Part shown: piece after piece, positions 26,225-33,429 of the stretch
How the letters are laid out: each line of letters begins with the position of its first letter
Position numbering within the stretch: position 1 is the stretch's first letter
Assembly: GCA_030550015.1 (NCBI GenBank)
Contig: JAUQQG010000072.1
Coordinates: 1 to 38,061, forward strand
Reading direction: 5' to 3'
DNA: 38,061 nt
Source: a bacterium
GTDB lineage: Bacteria; Sysuimicrobiota; Sysuimicrobiia; Sysuimicrobiales; Thermofontiviventaceae
Made by a program: the position numbers and the translations under genes
Notes under the pieces: generated by a model
Databases searched by the model: none
What the model was told of the DNA's origin: nothing
What the model saw: only the letters and a program-made list of their open reading frames with translations

Positions 26225-27109
26225 GTGCCACTTCGGAGCATGACTGGCTATGGAATAGGGGAGGCCCCGATTCCAGAGGGGAGGGTCGTGGTAGAGATCC
26301 GTGGGGTGAACCACCGCTATACCGATCTCACCGTCCGGCTCCCCAAGGATCTCGCCTCGTTAGAGGAGCGGGTGCGCGCGGCTGTCCTGGCGAAGGTGTT
26401 GCGGGGGAGGGTGGAGGTCGTTATAATGAAGGACGAAGCCTCCAGGCGCCCCGAGGCGTTCCGGGCGGATGTCGATCTCGCTCGGAGCTATGTACGGGCA
26501 CTCGGGGAGCTGGCGAGGACGCTGGGTTTGGAAGGGACGATCAACCTCGCCATGGTGGCGTCCCTTCCCGGGGTGATCCGACTCGAGGAAGACCGTCAGG
26601 ATGCCGAGGCCCTCTGGCCAGCCATCTCAACGGCGCTGGAGAAGGCGCTCGGTGTTTTTGTTCAGATGCGGGAAGAAGAGGGCGCACGGCTTATGCGGGA
26701 CCTCCTGGAGAGGATCTGGGTTCTTGAGGAGGAGGCGGAGGCGATCGCTCGGCGTGCTCCCGCGGTGGTGGAGGAGTACGCGAACCGTCTTCGACGCCGT
26801 GTTTCCGAGCTCCTCGGAGATGTGCCCTTGGATGAGGGAAGGCTGGCCATGGAGGCGATGCTGTTCGCAGAGCGGAGCGACATCTCCGAAGAACTCGTTC
26901 GCATTCGCAGCCACCTCGCCCAGTTCCGGCAAACCATCGAGACGGCCACAGGGGCGGTGGGAAGGAAGCTGGACTTCATCCTCCAGGAGCTCTTCCGGGA
27001 GGTCAACACCATTGGGGCAAAGGCCAACGACCTCGAGATCTCCCACAGGGTCATCTCGATGAAGAGCGAGCTGGAGAGCCTTCGCGAGCAGGTGCAGAAT
27101 ATCGAGTGA
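26225..27109 (+). CDS. yicC: YicC/YloC-family endoribonuclease
   Basis: This 294-aa protein of the YicC-like family, reported as an endoribonuclease group, has the N-terminal [11 protein letters not shown] and [20 protein letters not shown]. The C-terminal DUF1732 part follows: [39 protein letters not shown] and the final [20 protein letters not shown]. All three conserved segments are intact. GTG 26225 follows GGGGAGG by 7 bases and gives the family's normal length. It is the first gene of the block yicC-remA-cmk-coaC-priA, matching the Bacillus order except that gmk is replaced. Confidence 0.93.
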   Translation: MPLRSMTGYGIGEAPIPEGRVVVEIRGVNHRYTDLTVRLPKDLASLEERVRAAVLAKVLRGRVEVVIMKDEASRRPEAFRADVDLARSYVRALGELARTLGLEGTINLAMVASLPGVIRLEEDRQDAEALWPAISTALEKALGVFVQMREEEGARLMRDLLERIWVLEEEAEAIARRAPAVVEEYANRLRRRVSELLGDVPLDEGRLAMEAMLFAERSDISEELVRIRSHLAQFRQTIETATGAVGRKLDFILQELFREVNTIGAKANDLEISHRVISMKSELESLREQVQNIE

Positions 27110-27167
27110 GCGCTCAAGGAATATGGGGAAGCGGCGGAAGCTCAGGCCTGGCAGTGGAGGAGTCGAG

Positions 27168-27434
27168 ATGGAAACCAGGCTGATCAACATCGGGTTCGGC
27201 AATATCGTTGCCGCCAACAGGATCATTGCCATCGTGAGCCCCGACTCCGCCCCCATCAGGCGGATCATCCAGGAAGCACGTGAGCGGGGGACCCTCATCG
27301 ATGCTACCTACGGCCGTCGGACGCGGGCAGTGGTGATTACGGACAGCGGGCACGTGATCCTCTCCGCAGTCCAACCTGAGACGGTCGCCCACCGATTCGC
27401 GGCGAAGGAGCCTGTGGAAGAGCCGGAGGAATAA
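27168..27434 (+). CDS. remA: RemA/DUF370 regulatory protein
   Basis: This 88-aa protein matches RemA, a DNA-binding regulator of biofilm and osmoprotection genes in Bacillus that forms ring-like oligomers. The conserved core is [60 protein letters not shown] and [11 protein letters not shown], which is nearly the complete family pattern. ATG 27168 has GGAGG 7 bases upstream and fits the usual first residues ([11 protein letters not shown]); the frame is open upstream without similarity. It follows yicC by 58 bases, as in many Bacillota. Target genes here are unknown. Confidence 0.93.
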   Translation: METRLINIGFGNIVAANRIIAIVSPDSAPIRRIIQEARERGTLIDATYGRRTRAVVITDSGHVILSAVQPETVAHRFAAKEPVEEPEE

Positions 27435-27440
27435 CCCTCC

Positions 27441-27989
27441 ATGATCATCGCCATCGGTGGGCTGATCGCGACGGGGAAGTCCACAGTGGCCTCCATCCTG
27501 GCCGAACGGTTGGGACTGCGTCACATCTCCGCCGGGGAGGTCCTACGGGAGATGGCGCGCAGGAAGGGCGTGAGCCTTCTGGAGATCTCCCGCCTTGCAG
27601 AGGAAGATCACTCCATCGACCGGGAGATCGATCACCTCCAGTCCGAGATGGCGAAGGCGGGGGATGCCGTGGTAGAGAGCCGCCTCTGTGGATGGATGGT
27701 GGATGCGGACCTGAAGGTCTGGTTGCGCGCGCCCCTGCTGGTAAGGGCTGCACGGGTGGCGCGCAGAGAAGGGAAGACCCGGGAGGATGCTCTCCAGGAG
27801 ATGCTGGCAAGGGAGGCAAGCGAGCGGAAGCGCTACCGGGAGATCTATGGAATCGACCTGGATGACCTTTCGCCTTACGACCTCATCCTGGACTCCAGCC
27901 GCTGGCCCCCTGAGGCAATCGCCGAAGCACTCATCCACTTAGCGAAGACGCTGCGGCGTAAGGAGGATGGAAATGGAGAGCGAGCTTGA
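27441..27989 (+). CDS. cmk: Cytidylate kinase of archaeal type
   Basis: This 182-aa P-loop kinase should phosphorylate CMP/dCMP. It has the archaeal-type CMK features: MIIAIGGLIATGKSTVASIL (P-loop), LRHISAGEVLREMA, GVSLLEISRLAEEDHSID, VVESRLCGWMV, LKVWLRAPLLVRAARVARREGK and RYREIYGIDLDDLSPYDL. These agree closely with the short archaeal CMK group and not with bacterial Cmk or Gmk. In Bacillus the equivalent place is occupied by gmk, so this may be a replacement in the operon. It starts 6 bases after remA and overlaps the next gene by 17 bases. Confidence 0.9.
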   Translation: MIIAIGGLIATGKSTVASILAERLGLRHISAGEVLREMARRKGVSLLEISRLAEEDHSIDREIDHLQSEMAKAGDAVVESRLCGWMVDADLKVWLRAPLLVRAARVARREGKTREDALQEMLAREASERKRYREIYGIDLDDLSPYDLILDSSRWPPEAIAEALIHLAKTLRRKEDGNGERA

Positions 27990-28557
27990 GGGGAAACGCA
28001 TCCTCGTTGGCGTGTGCGGGGGGATTGCAGCGTACAAGGTTGCCGAAGTGGTGAGCTCTCTCCGCCGCATGGGAGCGGAGGTCCACGTGCTCATGACCCA
28101 AGCGGCCACGCGGTTCGTCGGGCCCCTCACCTTCCAGGTACTCTCCCAGAACCCTGTGATCACAGACATGTGGGCGCTGGAAAACCCTTGGGATGAGCCT
28201 CACGTCATCTTGGGAGAACAGGCGGACCTCTTCCTCATCGCTCCTGCAACGGCACACGTCATTGGGAGGCTCGCCAGCGGGCTTGCCGACGATGTGGTGA
28301 CCGCCACCGCCCTGGCCACACGGGCTCCCGTGCTCATCGCCCCTTCAATGAGCGACCTCATGTACACCTCCCCGGCCGTCCAAGAGAACATTGCCCGGCT
28401 GAAAGCAAGGGGATATCGTTTCGTAGGACCGGAGTACGGCCGTCTCGCGTCTGGAAAGGAAGGGATCGGTCGCCTGTCTGAACCTGAGGTGATCGTGGAA
28501 GCCATCCGAAAGATCCTTGCAGAGGGTTCGCCCTCTCCTGATCCTGCGAAGCGGTGA
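27973..28557 (+). CDS. coaC: CoaC-like HFCD flavoprotein lacking key catalytic residues
   Basis: This 194-aa FMN protein resembles the phosphopantothenoylcysteine decarboxylase half of CoaBC: KRILVGVCGGIAAYKVAEVV, PHVILGEQADLFLIAPATAH and ADDVVTATALATRAPVLIAP. The active-site His is kept in PHVILG. The Asn of the PAMN motif (E. coli N125) is Ser in PSMSDLMY, and the Cys of the ACG motif (C158) is Ser in RLASGKEGIGR. The CoaB synthetase domain is absent, so half the usual 400 aa is missing. It may be a specialised flavoprotein rather than the CoA enzyme. AGGAGG 6 bases before ATG 27973 sets the start; the stop overlaps priA as GTGA. Confidence 0.8.
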   Translation: MESELEGKRILVGVCGGIAAYKVAEVVSSLRRMGAEVHVLMTQAATRFVGPLTFQVLSQNPVITDMWALENPWDEPHVILGEQADLFLIAPATAHVIGRLASGLADDVVTATALATRAPVLIAPSMSDLMYTSPAVQENIARLKARGYRFVGPEYGRLASGKEGIGRLSEPEVIVEAIRKILAEGSPSPDPAKR

Positions 28558-29771
28558 GCTTCTCTCCCATTGTGCGGATGGTCACAATGGCCGCGCACAC
28601 GCCTGCACGCTATGTCGAGGTTGTCCCAGAGGTCGCTACGCCGAGGCTCCGTGCGGCGCTCACATACGCCGTCCCCGAAAATCTCGCCAGGGAGGTTCAA
28701 CTGGGCACTCGCGTTCTTGTCCCCCTCCGAGCGAGGAAGGTCACAGGGTTCGTCGTAGGGCTCAAAGAGCAAGCAGAGAGACCCGGTGTCCGGGCGATCC
28801 TCGCAGTGGTAGAAAAGGAACCAGCATTTGACCGGGACCTCCTGGAGCTCGCGAGATGGGTTGCGGAGACCTACTTCGCCTCGTTGCGGGATGCCTTGGA
28901 CGCCCTGGTTCCTCCTGAACTAGAAGTTCGCTACTCTGAGCGCGTTCGGATCGCTGTCTTGGGACAAGCGCTGGAGGAGATCAGGGAAGAGCTCTTGAGG
29001 TTGAGGGCCAGCCGCCAGCTCCGTGTCCTGGATCTCGTGGCCCGTGCACGGGAGATGGAGGTTGAGGCCCTACGGCGGGCCACTGGGTTCGAGGATCTCC
29101 GGGGGATCCTGAGGGCGCTGGAACGGCGGAGAGCTCTCCAGGTGCTTCCTGCCGTGGTTCCTCCCAAGGCCCATCCCCGCAAGGTGCCTTGGGTCCGCCT
29201 CTCCATCCCAGGCCCTGCTGCAAGGGAGATCGCTGAGAAGCTCCAGGGTACTGCCCCGCGCCAGGCAAGGGTTCTCCAAGAACTCGCGGCGAAGATCTCT
29301 CTGCCTAAGTCCGAGCTTGCACGCATCACAGGAGCTGACAGCAAGACAATAGAGAGGCTCCTCCAGAGAGGCTTTGTGCCAGAGAGGCTTTGTGGAGGTG
29401 GAGGAACGGGAGTTCGTCCCACGGCCATCCCTGCGCAAGCCCGTGAAGCCCGCGACACCATCCCCGCCGACCCCTCTCGTGGAATCCCCCTTCGTCCTGA
29501 GTCGAGACCACCAGCGCGCCCTCCAAGCCATCGGGGAGAGCATCCACGGAGGGAAGGGGGAACGTTTCCTCCTATGTGGGCTCCTGGAGGGCGAGAAGAC
29601 AGAGATGTACCTCCAGGCCATTCATCTGGCAAGGCATTGTGGACGCCGGTCCATTGTCCTCGTCCCGGAGATCTCCCTCACGCCACAACTGGCCGAGCGA
29701 TTCCGGATGCGCCTGGGGGGAAGGGTAGCGGTTTTCCACAGCGGCCTCAACCCCTGGGAGCATTACGCTGA
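28554..29771 (+). CDS. priA: Replication restart protein PriA, N-terminal part before a frameshift
   Basis: The first 405-aa frame holds the PriA 3'-DNA-binding domain (RLRAALTYAVPENLAREVQLGTRVLVPL), the winged-helix region and the start of the linker. At the 16-bp duplication the reading ends: SKTIERLLQRGF is followed by an unrelated tail to 29771. Removing one repeat copy joins it to the next frame and gives about 851 aa, close to the normal PriA size (730-850). GTG 28554 overlaps the coaC stop as GTGA. PriA assembles the replisome at stalled forks; whether the split gene is active is unknown. Confidence 0.85.
   Translation: MSFSPIVRMVTMAAHTPARYVEVVPEVATPRLRAALTYAVPENLAREVQLGTRVLVPLRARKVTGFVVGLKEQAERPGVRAILAVVEKEPAFDRDLLELARWVAETYFASLRDALDALVPPELEVRYSERVRIAVLGQALEEIREELLRLRASRQLRVLDLVARAREMEVEALRRATGFEDLRGILRALERRRALQVLPAVVPPKAHPRKVPWVRLSIPGPAAREIAEKLQGTAPRQARVLQELAAKISLPKSELARITGADSKTIERLLQRGFVPERLCGGGGTGVRPTAIPAQAREARDTIPADPSRGIPLRPESRPPARPPSHRGEHPRREGGTFPPMWAPGGREDRDVPPGHSSGKALWTPVHCPRPGDLPHATTGRAIPDAPGGKGSGFPQRPQPLGALR
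29363..29394. repeat. 16-bp tandem duplication breaking priA
   Basis: CCAGAGAGGCTTTGTG occurs twice in a row. AGAGAGGCT occurs once more at 29350, giving three similar short segments. Removing one copy restores LLQRGFVEVEEREFVP in priA. Confidence 0.9.
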
Positions 29772-31125
29772 ATGGAGGCGCATCCGCGCAGGGGAAGTCG
29801 ATGTTGTGATTGGTGCCAGGTCTGCGGTGTTTGCGGCGGTCCCAAACCTCGGGCTACTCATCGTGGATGAGGAGCATGACCCATCGTACAAGCAGGAGAA
29901 GAGCCCTCGGTACAACACCCGTGATGTGGCAATGGCGCGGGGCCGCATCGCAGGGGCTACGGTGGTCCTGGCAAGCGCCACGCCTTCCGTGGAGAGCTTC
30001 TATCGGGCCCAGCAGGGAGAGCTGCGCCTCTTTCCCTTCCCTGCGAGAGTTCAGGGGAAGGCGCTTCCTCAAGTCTCCGTGGTGGATCTCAGAGGAGGCG
30101 GGGTAGGCCGCCGGGACTGGATTCTCTCTGCTCCCCTTCAGGATGCCATTGGAGAGAGCTTACGAAGGGGGGAGCCGGTAGTCCTGTACGTGAATCGCCG
30201 CGGGTACGCCACCTCCCTCCTCTGCCGGGAGTGCGGTCACGTCCTTCGATGTCCACGGTGTGGGGTCGCCGTGGCCTACCACACGGGGAAACCCTCGCGA
30301 GGGGGGAAGGACGCCGTTCCACGAAGGGTGGTCAGATGCCACTACTGCAACCTCTCCCTCCCAGCGCCCGAGACCTGCCCCAGGTGCGGTGGTTTTCACA
30401 TCCACCTTCTTGGGGTGGGGACACAACGCGTGGAGAGGGAAGTCCGAAGCCGATTTCCCTCCGCACAGGTTGCCAGGGTGGATCGCGATACAGTCTCCGG
30501 TGCCCACGCGCTGCAAGCCATCGGCGAGGCCTACCAGAGGGGGGAGTTCCAGATCCTCGTGGGGACGCAAATGATTCTGGGGATCCCCGGGCTCACAGGG
30601 GTCGGGCTTGTCGGGGTGATCTCCCTCGATCAAGACCTCAGCCTCCCGGACTTCCGGGCAGCGGAACGCGCCTTTCAGCACCTGATGCAACTCGCGGGAA
30701 AGACAGGAGGAGCCACCCCTGGCAGGATCGTGATCCAGACCTATAACCCCCAACACTTCATCGTGGATGCAGCGCGCTCGCTAGATTACGAAAGGTTCTA
30801 CCAAGAGGAGATCCAGCTGCGCCAGAGCTTGCGCTACCCGCCCTTCGTCCGCCTGATCAGTCTCCTCGTCACCCACCCTTCTGCGGAGGTGGCGGAGCAG
30901 GTGGCAGCACGGGTGGCTGTGCGCCTCCGGGGGAATGGTGTGGAAGTACTCGGTCCAGCCCCTGCACCCATTGCCAGGATCCGGGGCTTATCCCGCTGGC
31001 AGATCGTCTGCAAGACTGCTGAGCCAAGGGATGTACGGGCACCTGTGGAAGCGGCATTGGAGAGGGAGAGGTGGCCAGCGGGGACGCGGATCTCCGTGGA
31101 CGTGGATCCGCTGGAGATGTTGTAG
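29374..31125 (+). CDS. priA: PriA helicase-like part after the frameshift, with degenerate ATPase motifs
   Basis: This 583-aa frame continues PriA: DHQRALQAI, the Walker A position, SLTPQLAERFRMRLGG, the DEEH box in LLIVDEEHDPSYKQEK and LASATPSVES. The zinc-binding segment follows with eight cysteines (CRECGHVLRCPRCG and RCHYCNLSLPAPETCPRCGG). Walker A reads GLLEGEKT in place of GVTGSGKT, motif V has lost the Lys-Gly-x-Asp segment, and motif VI reads AGKTGG instead of AGRAGR. Similar losses are known in actinobacterial and Deinococcus PriA, which lack helicase activity. It is therefore probably a structural replication-restart factor. The TTG start listed is only the first in this frame; the ancestral gene begins at 28554. 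Confidence 0.88.
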   Translation: MCQRGFVEVEEREFVPRPSLRKPVKPATPSPPTPLVESPFVLSRDHQRALQAIGESIHGGKGERFLLCGLLEGEKTEMYLQAIHLARHCGRRSIVLVPEISLTPQLAERFRMRLGGRVAVFHSGLNPWEHYAEWRRIRAGEVDVVIGARSAVFAAVPNLGLLIVDEEHDPSYKQEKSPRYNTRDVAMARGRIAGATVVLASATPSVESFYRAQQGELRLFPFPARVQGKALPQVSVVDLRGGGVGRRDWILSAPLQDAIGESLRRGEPVVLYVNRRGYATSLLCRECGHVLRCPRCGVAVAYHTGKPSRGGKDAVPRRVVRCHYCNLSLPAPETCPRCGGFHIHLLGVGTQRVEREVRSRFPSAQVARVDRDTVSGAHALQAIGEAYQRGEFQILVGTQMILGIPGLTGVGLVGVISLDQDLSLPDFRAAERAFQHLMQLAGKTGGATPGRIVIQTYNPQHFIVDAARSLDYERFYQEEIQLRQSLRYPPFVRLISLLVTHPSAEVAEQVAARVAVRLRGNGVEVLGPAPAPIARIRGLSRWQIVCKTAEPRDVRAPVEAALERERWPAGTRISVDVDPLEML

Positions 31126-31185
31126 CCCTCGCCCCCCGGGGATTTGCACAAGGAACCTCCCATGGTAAGGTAGAAAGAGGTTCAT

Positions 31186-31680
31186 ATGCGGATCCTGGAG
31201 ATTATCACGATCGATAGCCCGAAAGCTGCGATCCTGCGGAGACGAGCCAAGGCAGTACGGACGATCTCGCCGAGAATCCAGCAATTGATCGACGCAATGG
31301 TGGAGACGATGCGTGCGTACCATGGCCTGGGGCTCGCCGCTCCTCAAGTCGGGGAGGGCGTCCGGGTGATCGTGGTTGAGGTGGGGGACCGTCTCCTTGC
31401 CCTCGTCGATCCAGAGATCGTGGCGGCAGAGGGGGAGGAGGTGGGGGAGGAAGGTTGCCTCTCGATCCCCGGGATCGTGGCGGAGGTCAAAAGAGCCACA
31501 AAAGTACGGGTGCGGGCTCTCAATCGGCGAGGGAAGCGCGTGACAGTAGATGCCGTGGGGCTGTTGGCCAGGGTCCTGCAGCACGAGATCGATCACCTGG
31601 ACGGGATCCTCATCACAGACCGCGTTGAGGACCCCTCTAAGATCCGGGTCATTGCAGAGCCGGTACAGGCGCTATCCTGA
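31186..31680 (+). CDS. def: Peptide deformylase
   Basis: This 164-aa metalloenzyme removes the formyl group from new proteins. The three defining motifs are all present: GLGLAAPQVGEG near residue 47, EGCLSIPG with the metal-binding Cys, and QHEIDHLDGIL with the two His and catalytic Glu. The fold begins MRILEIITIDSP, a usual Def start, after AGAAAGAGG. It is followed by fmt after 20 bases, so formylation and deformylation are co-expressed, as in many bacteria. Confidence 0.95.
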   Translation: MRILEIITIDSPKAAILRRRAKAVRTISPRIQQLIDAMVETMRAYHGLGLAAPQVGEGVRVIVVEVGDRLLALVDPEIVAAEGEEVGEEGCLSIPGIVAEVKRATKVRVRALNRRGKRVTVDAVGLLARVLQHEIDHLDGILITDRVEDPSKIRVIAEPVQALS

Positions 31681-31700
31681 GCGAAGCGGCGGATTTCTCT

Positions 31701-32621
31701 ATGCGCATCCTCTTCATGGGCACTCCTGAGTTCGCTCTGCCTTCCTTGGAAGCTCTGAGCAGAGAGGAGGTCGTAGGGGTCATCTCCCAACCAGACCGCC
31801 CGAGGGGACGAGGGCAGCGGCTCAGCCCGCCCCCTGTGGTCCAGGCGGCGCGGAAGCTGGGGATTCCCTGCCTCCAGCCCGAGCGGTTGAAGGACCCTGC
31901 CGTGCTTGCCTGGATCCGGGACCGGAAGCCTGAGCTCATTGTTGTCGTGGCCTATGGCCGGATCATCCCTCCTGAGATCTTCCGGCTTCCTCCCCTTGAG
32001 AGCATCAACGTGCATCCCTCGCTCTTGCCAAGACACCGGGGCCCTTCTCCCATTCCCTTTGCCATTCTTTCCGGGGACACCGAGACGGGGGTCACGGTCA
32101 TCTACCTCTCCGAGGAGATGGATGCGGGGGATATCCTCCTGCAGAAGCGGGTCCCTATTGATCCTGAGGAGACAGCGCGAACCCTGGAGGGAAAGCTCGC
32201 CCAGCTGGGCGCTCGCGCGCTCCTAGAGGCGATTGAACTGCTCCGAGAGGGTAGGGCTCCCCGCATCCCCCAGGACCCAGCCATGGCCACCGTGACCCGC
32301 AAGCTCATGAAGGAGGATGGGAAGGTCGACTGGACTCGCCCTAGTGAGTGGATCTGCCGCCTCGTGCGTGCTATGGACCCGTGGCCCACTGCCTACACCT
32401 TCCGGGGTGGAACGCTCCTGAAGATCTGGCGAGCTTCCCCGGAGCCGGGGATTGTGGGGCGACCAGGGGAGGTCGTGGCAGTAGACCAGGAGAGCATCCT
32501 CATCGCGGCGGGTGAGGGTGGGGTACGTGTCCTCGAGGTGCAACCAGCCGGGAGGCGGCGGATGAAGGTGGAGGAGTACCTTCGCGGGTATCGGGTCCAG
32601 GTGGGAGAGGTATGGACATGA
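31701..32621 (+). CDS. fmt: Methionyl-tRNA formyltransferase
   Basis: This 306-aa enzyme formylates initiator Met-tRNA with 10-formyltetrahydrofolate. It opens with MRILFMGTPEFALPSLEAL, followed by GVISQPDRPRGRGQ and VVVAYGRIIPPEIF. The catalytic segment INVHPSLLPRHRGPSPI keeps the Asn and His. GVTVIYLSEEMDAGDIL then contains the essential Asp. The C-terminal domain binds the tRNA acceptor stem (ICRLVRAMDPWPTAYT). Length is normal. It is co-transcribed with def. Confidence 0.95.
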   Translation: MRILFMGTPEFALPSLEALSREEVVGVISQPDRPRGRGQRLSPPPVVQAARKLGIPCLQPERLKDPAVLAWIRDRKPELIVVVAYGRIIPPEIFRLPPLESINVHPSLLPRHRGPSPIPFAILSGDTETGVTVIYLSEEMDAGDILLQKRVPIDPEETARTLEGKLAQLGARALLEAIELLREGRAPRIPQDPAMATVTRKLMKEDGKVDWTRPSEWICRLVRAMDPWPTAYTFRGGTLLKIWRASPEPGIVGRPGEVVAVDQESILIAAGEGGVRVLEVQPAGRRRMKVEEYLRGYRVQVGEVWT

Positions 32622-32626
32622 TTGTG

Positions 32627-32655
32627 TTGTCATCAGGTGACCTTCCCGCTAAAAT
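32627..32655 (+). promoter_or_regulatory. Sigma-70 promoter for the zinc-protease gene
   Basis: TTGTCA (32627-32632) and TAAAAT (32650-32655) are separated by 17 bases, immediately after the fmt stop. The leader includes GGAAGGAGG before ATG 32676. Confidence 0.72.
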
Positions 32656-32675
32656 TGGGAAGGAGGTGTTCGTTG

Positions 32676-33359
32676 ATGTTCTTTTGGGGTCCTTACGGGT
32701 GGCTGGTGATCCCTGCGTTGATCCTTGCCCTGTACGCCCAGTTCAGAGTGCAGTCTGCATTCAATAAATATGCCCGGGTCCGTGCAGCCTCAGGGTATAC
32801 CGGGGCCCGGGTGGCCCAGGAGATCCTGCGCCGCTTTGGACTGCACGATGTCCGAATAGAGCCTGTTCAAGGGATCCTCAGCGACCATTACGATCCCCGT
32901 ACAAAGGTCCTTCGCCTTTCTCCCCAGGTCTACGCGAGTGACTCCCTGTCTGCCCTGGGTGTAGCTGCCCACGAGACCGGTCACGCCTTGCAGCATGCTG
33001 AGGGGTACCTGTGGCTGGGTGTCCGATCGGCGATGGTCCCTGTGGCAACCTTTGGCTCCCAGGCCGGGCTCTGGTTGTTCATCCTGGGGCTCATCTTCGG
33101 CGGGAGCACCTTCCTCATGGACCTGGGAATCCTCCTCTTCACCGGGGCTGTCGCCTTCACCCTGGTTACCCTTCCTGTGGAGTTTAATGCAAGCGCGCGG
33201 GCGTTGCAGGTTCTCCAGGGACAAGGGTTCGTCGCGCCCCAGGAGGCACGGGCGGTGAAGGAGGTCCTGGATGCCGCTGCCCTCACCTATGTGGCTGCTG
33301 CCACTATGGCCATCTTCGAACTCCTCCGCCTGATCCTCATCCGCAGGCAGAGCGATTGA
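32676..33359 (+). CDS. YugP-type membrane zinc metallopeptidase
   Basis: This 227-aa protein of the Zn_peptidase_2 family has an N-terminal membrane segment (WLVIPALILALYAQFRV) and DHYDPRTKVLRLSPQVY. The zinc motif ALGVAAHETGHALQHAEGY (HExGH, about residues 93-97) follows, then hydrophobic helices and LPVEFNASARALQVL, another family signature. Substrates are unknown for the family. ATG 32676 follows GGAAGGAGG and starts at the family boundary (MFFWGPYGWL). It has its own promoter, so it is not strictly part of the def-fmt transcript. In Bacillota the same family often sits between fmt and rsmB. Confidence 0.9.
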   Translation: MFFWGPYGWLVIPALILALYAQFRVQSAFNKYARVRAASGYTGARVAQEILRRFGLHDVRIEPVQGILSDHYDPRTKVLRLSPQVYASDSLSALGVAAHETGHALQHAEGYLWLGVRSAMVPVATFGSQAGLWLFILGLIFGGSTFLMDLGILLFTGAVAFTLVTLPVEFNASARALQVLQGQGFVAPQEARAVKEVLDAAALTYVAAATMAIFELLRLILIRRQSD

Positions 33360-33372
33360 CGCTCCCGAGCTC

Positions 33373-33407
33373 TTGGGAGGGGCACAGCATCGCTGTGCCC
33401 CTCCCAA
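33373..33407. repeat. Perfect palindrome (REP-like hairpin) after the zinc-protease gene
   Basis: TTGGGAGGGGCACAGC and its exact complement flank an ATC loop (16-bp stem). The core GGGGCAC-R-GCATC matches the element at 1821-1850. The bases that follow (AAATATCT) do not form a T-run. Confidence 0.82.
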
Positions 33408-33429
33408 AAATATCTAGGACCCAGATCTG

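Noticed and set aside
29340-29400. Programmed ribosomal frameshift in priA
   Set aside because: No slippery heptamer with a downstream structure was seen, and the exact 16-bp duplication explains the frame change.
28931-29632. Reverse-strand open frames across priA
   Set aside because: They overlap a recognised gene and carry no domain.
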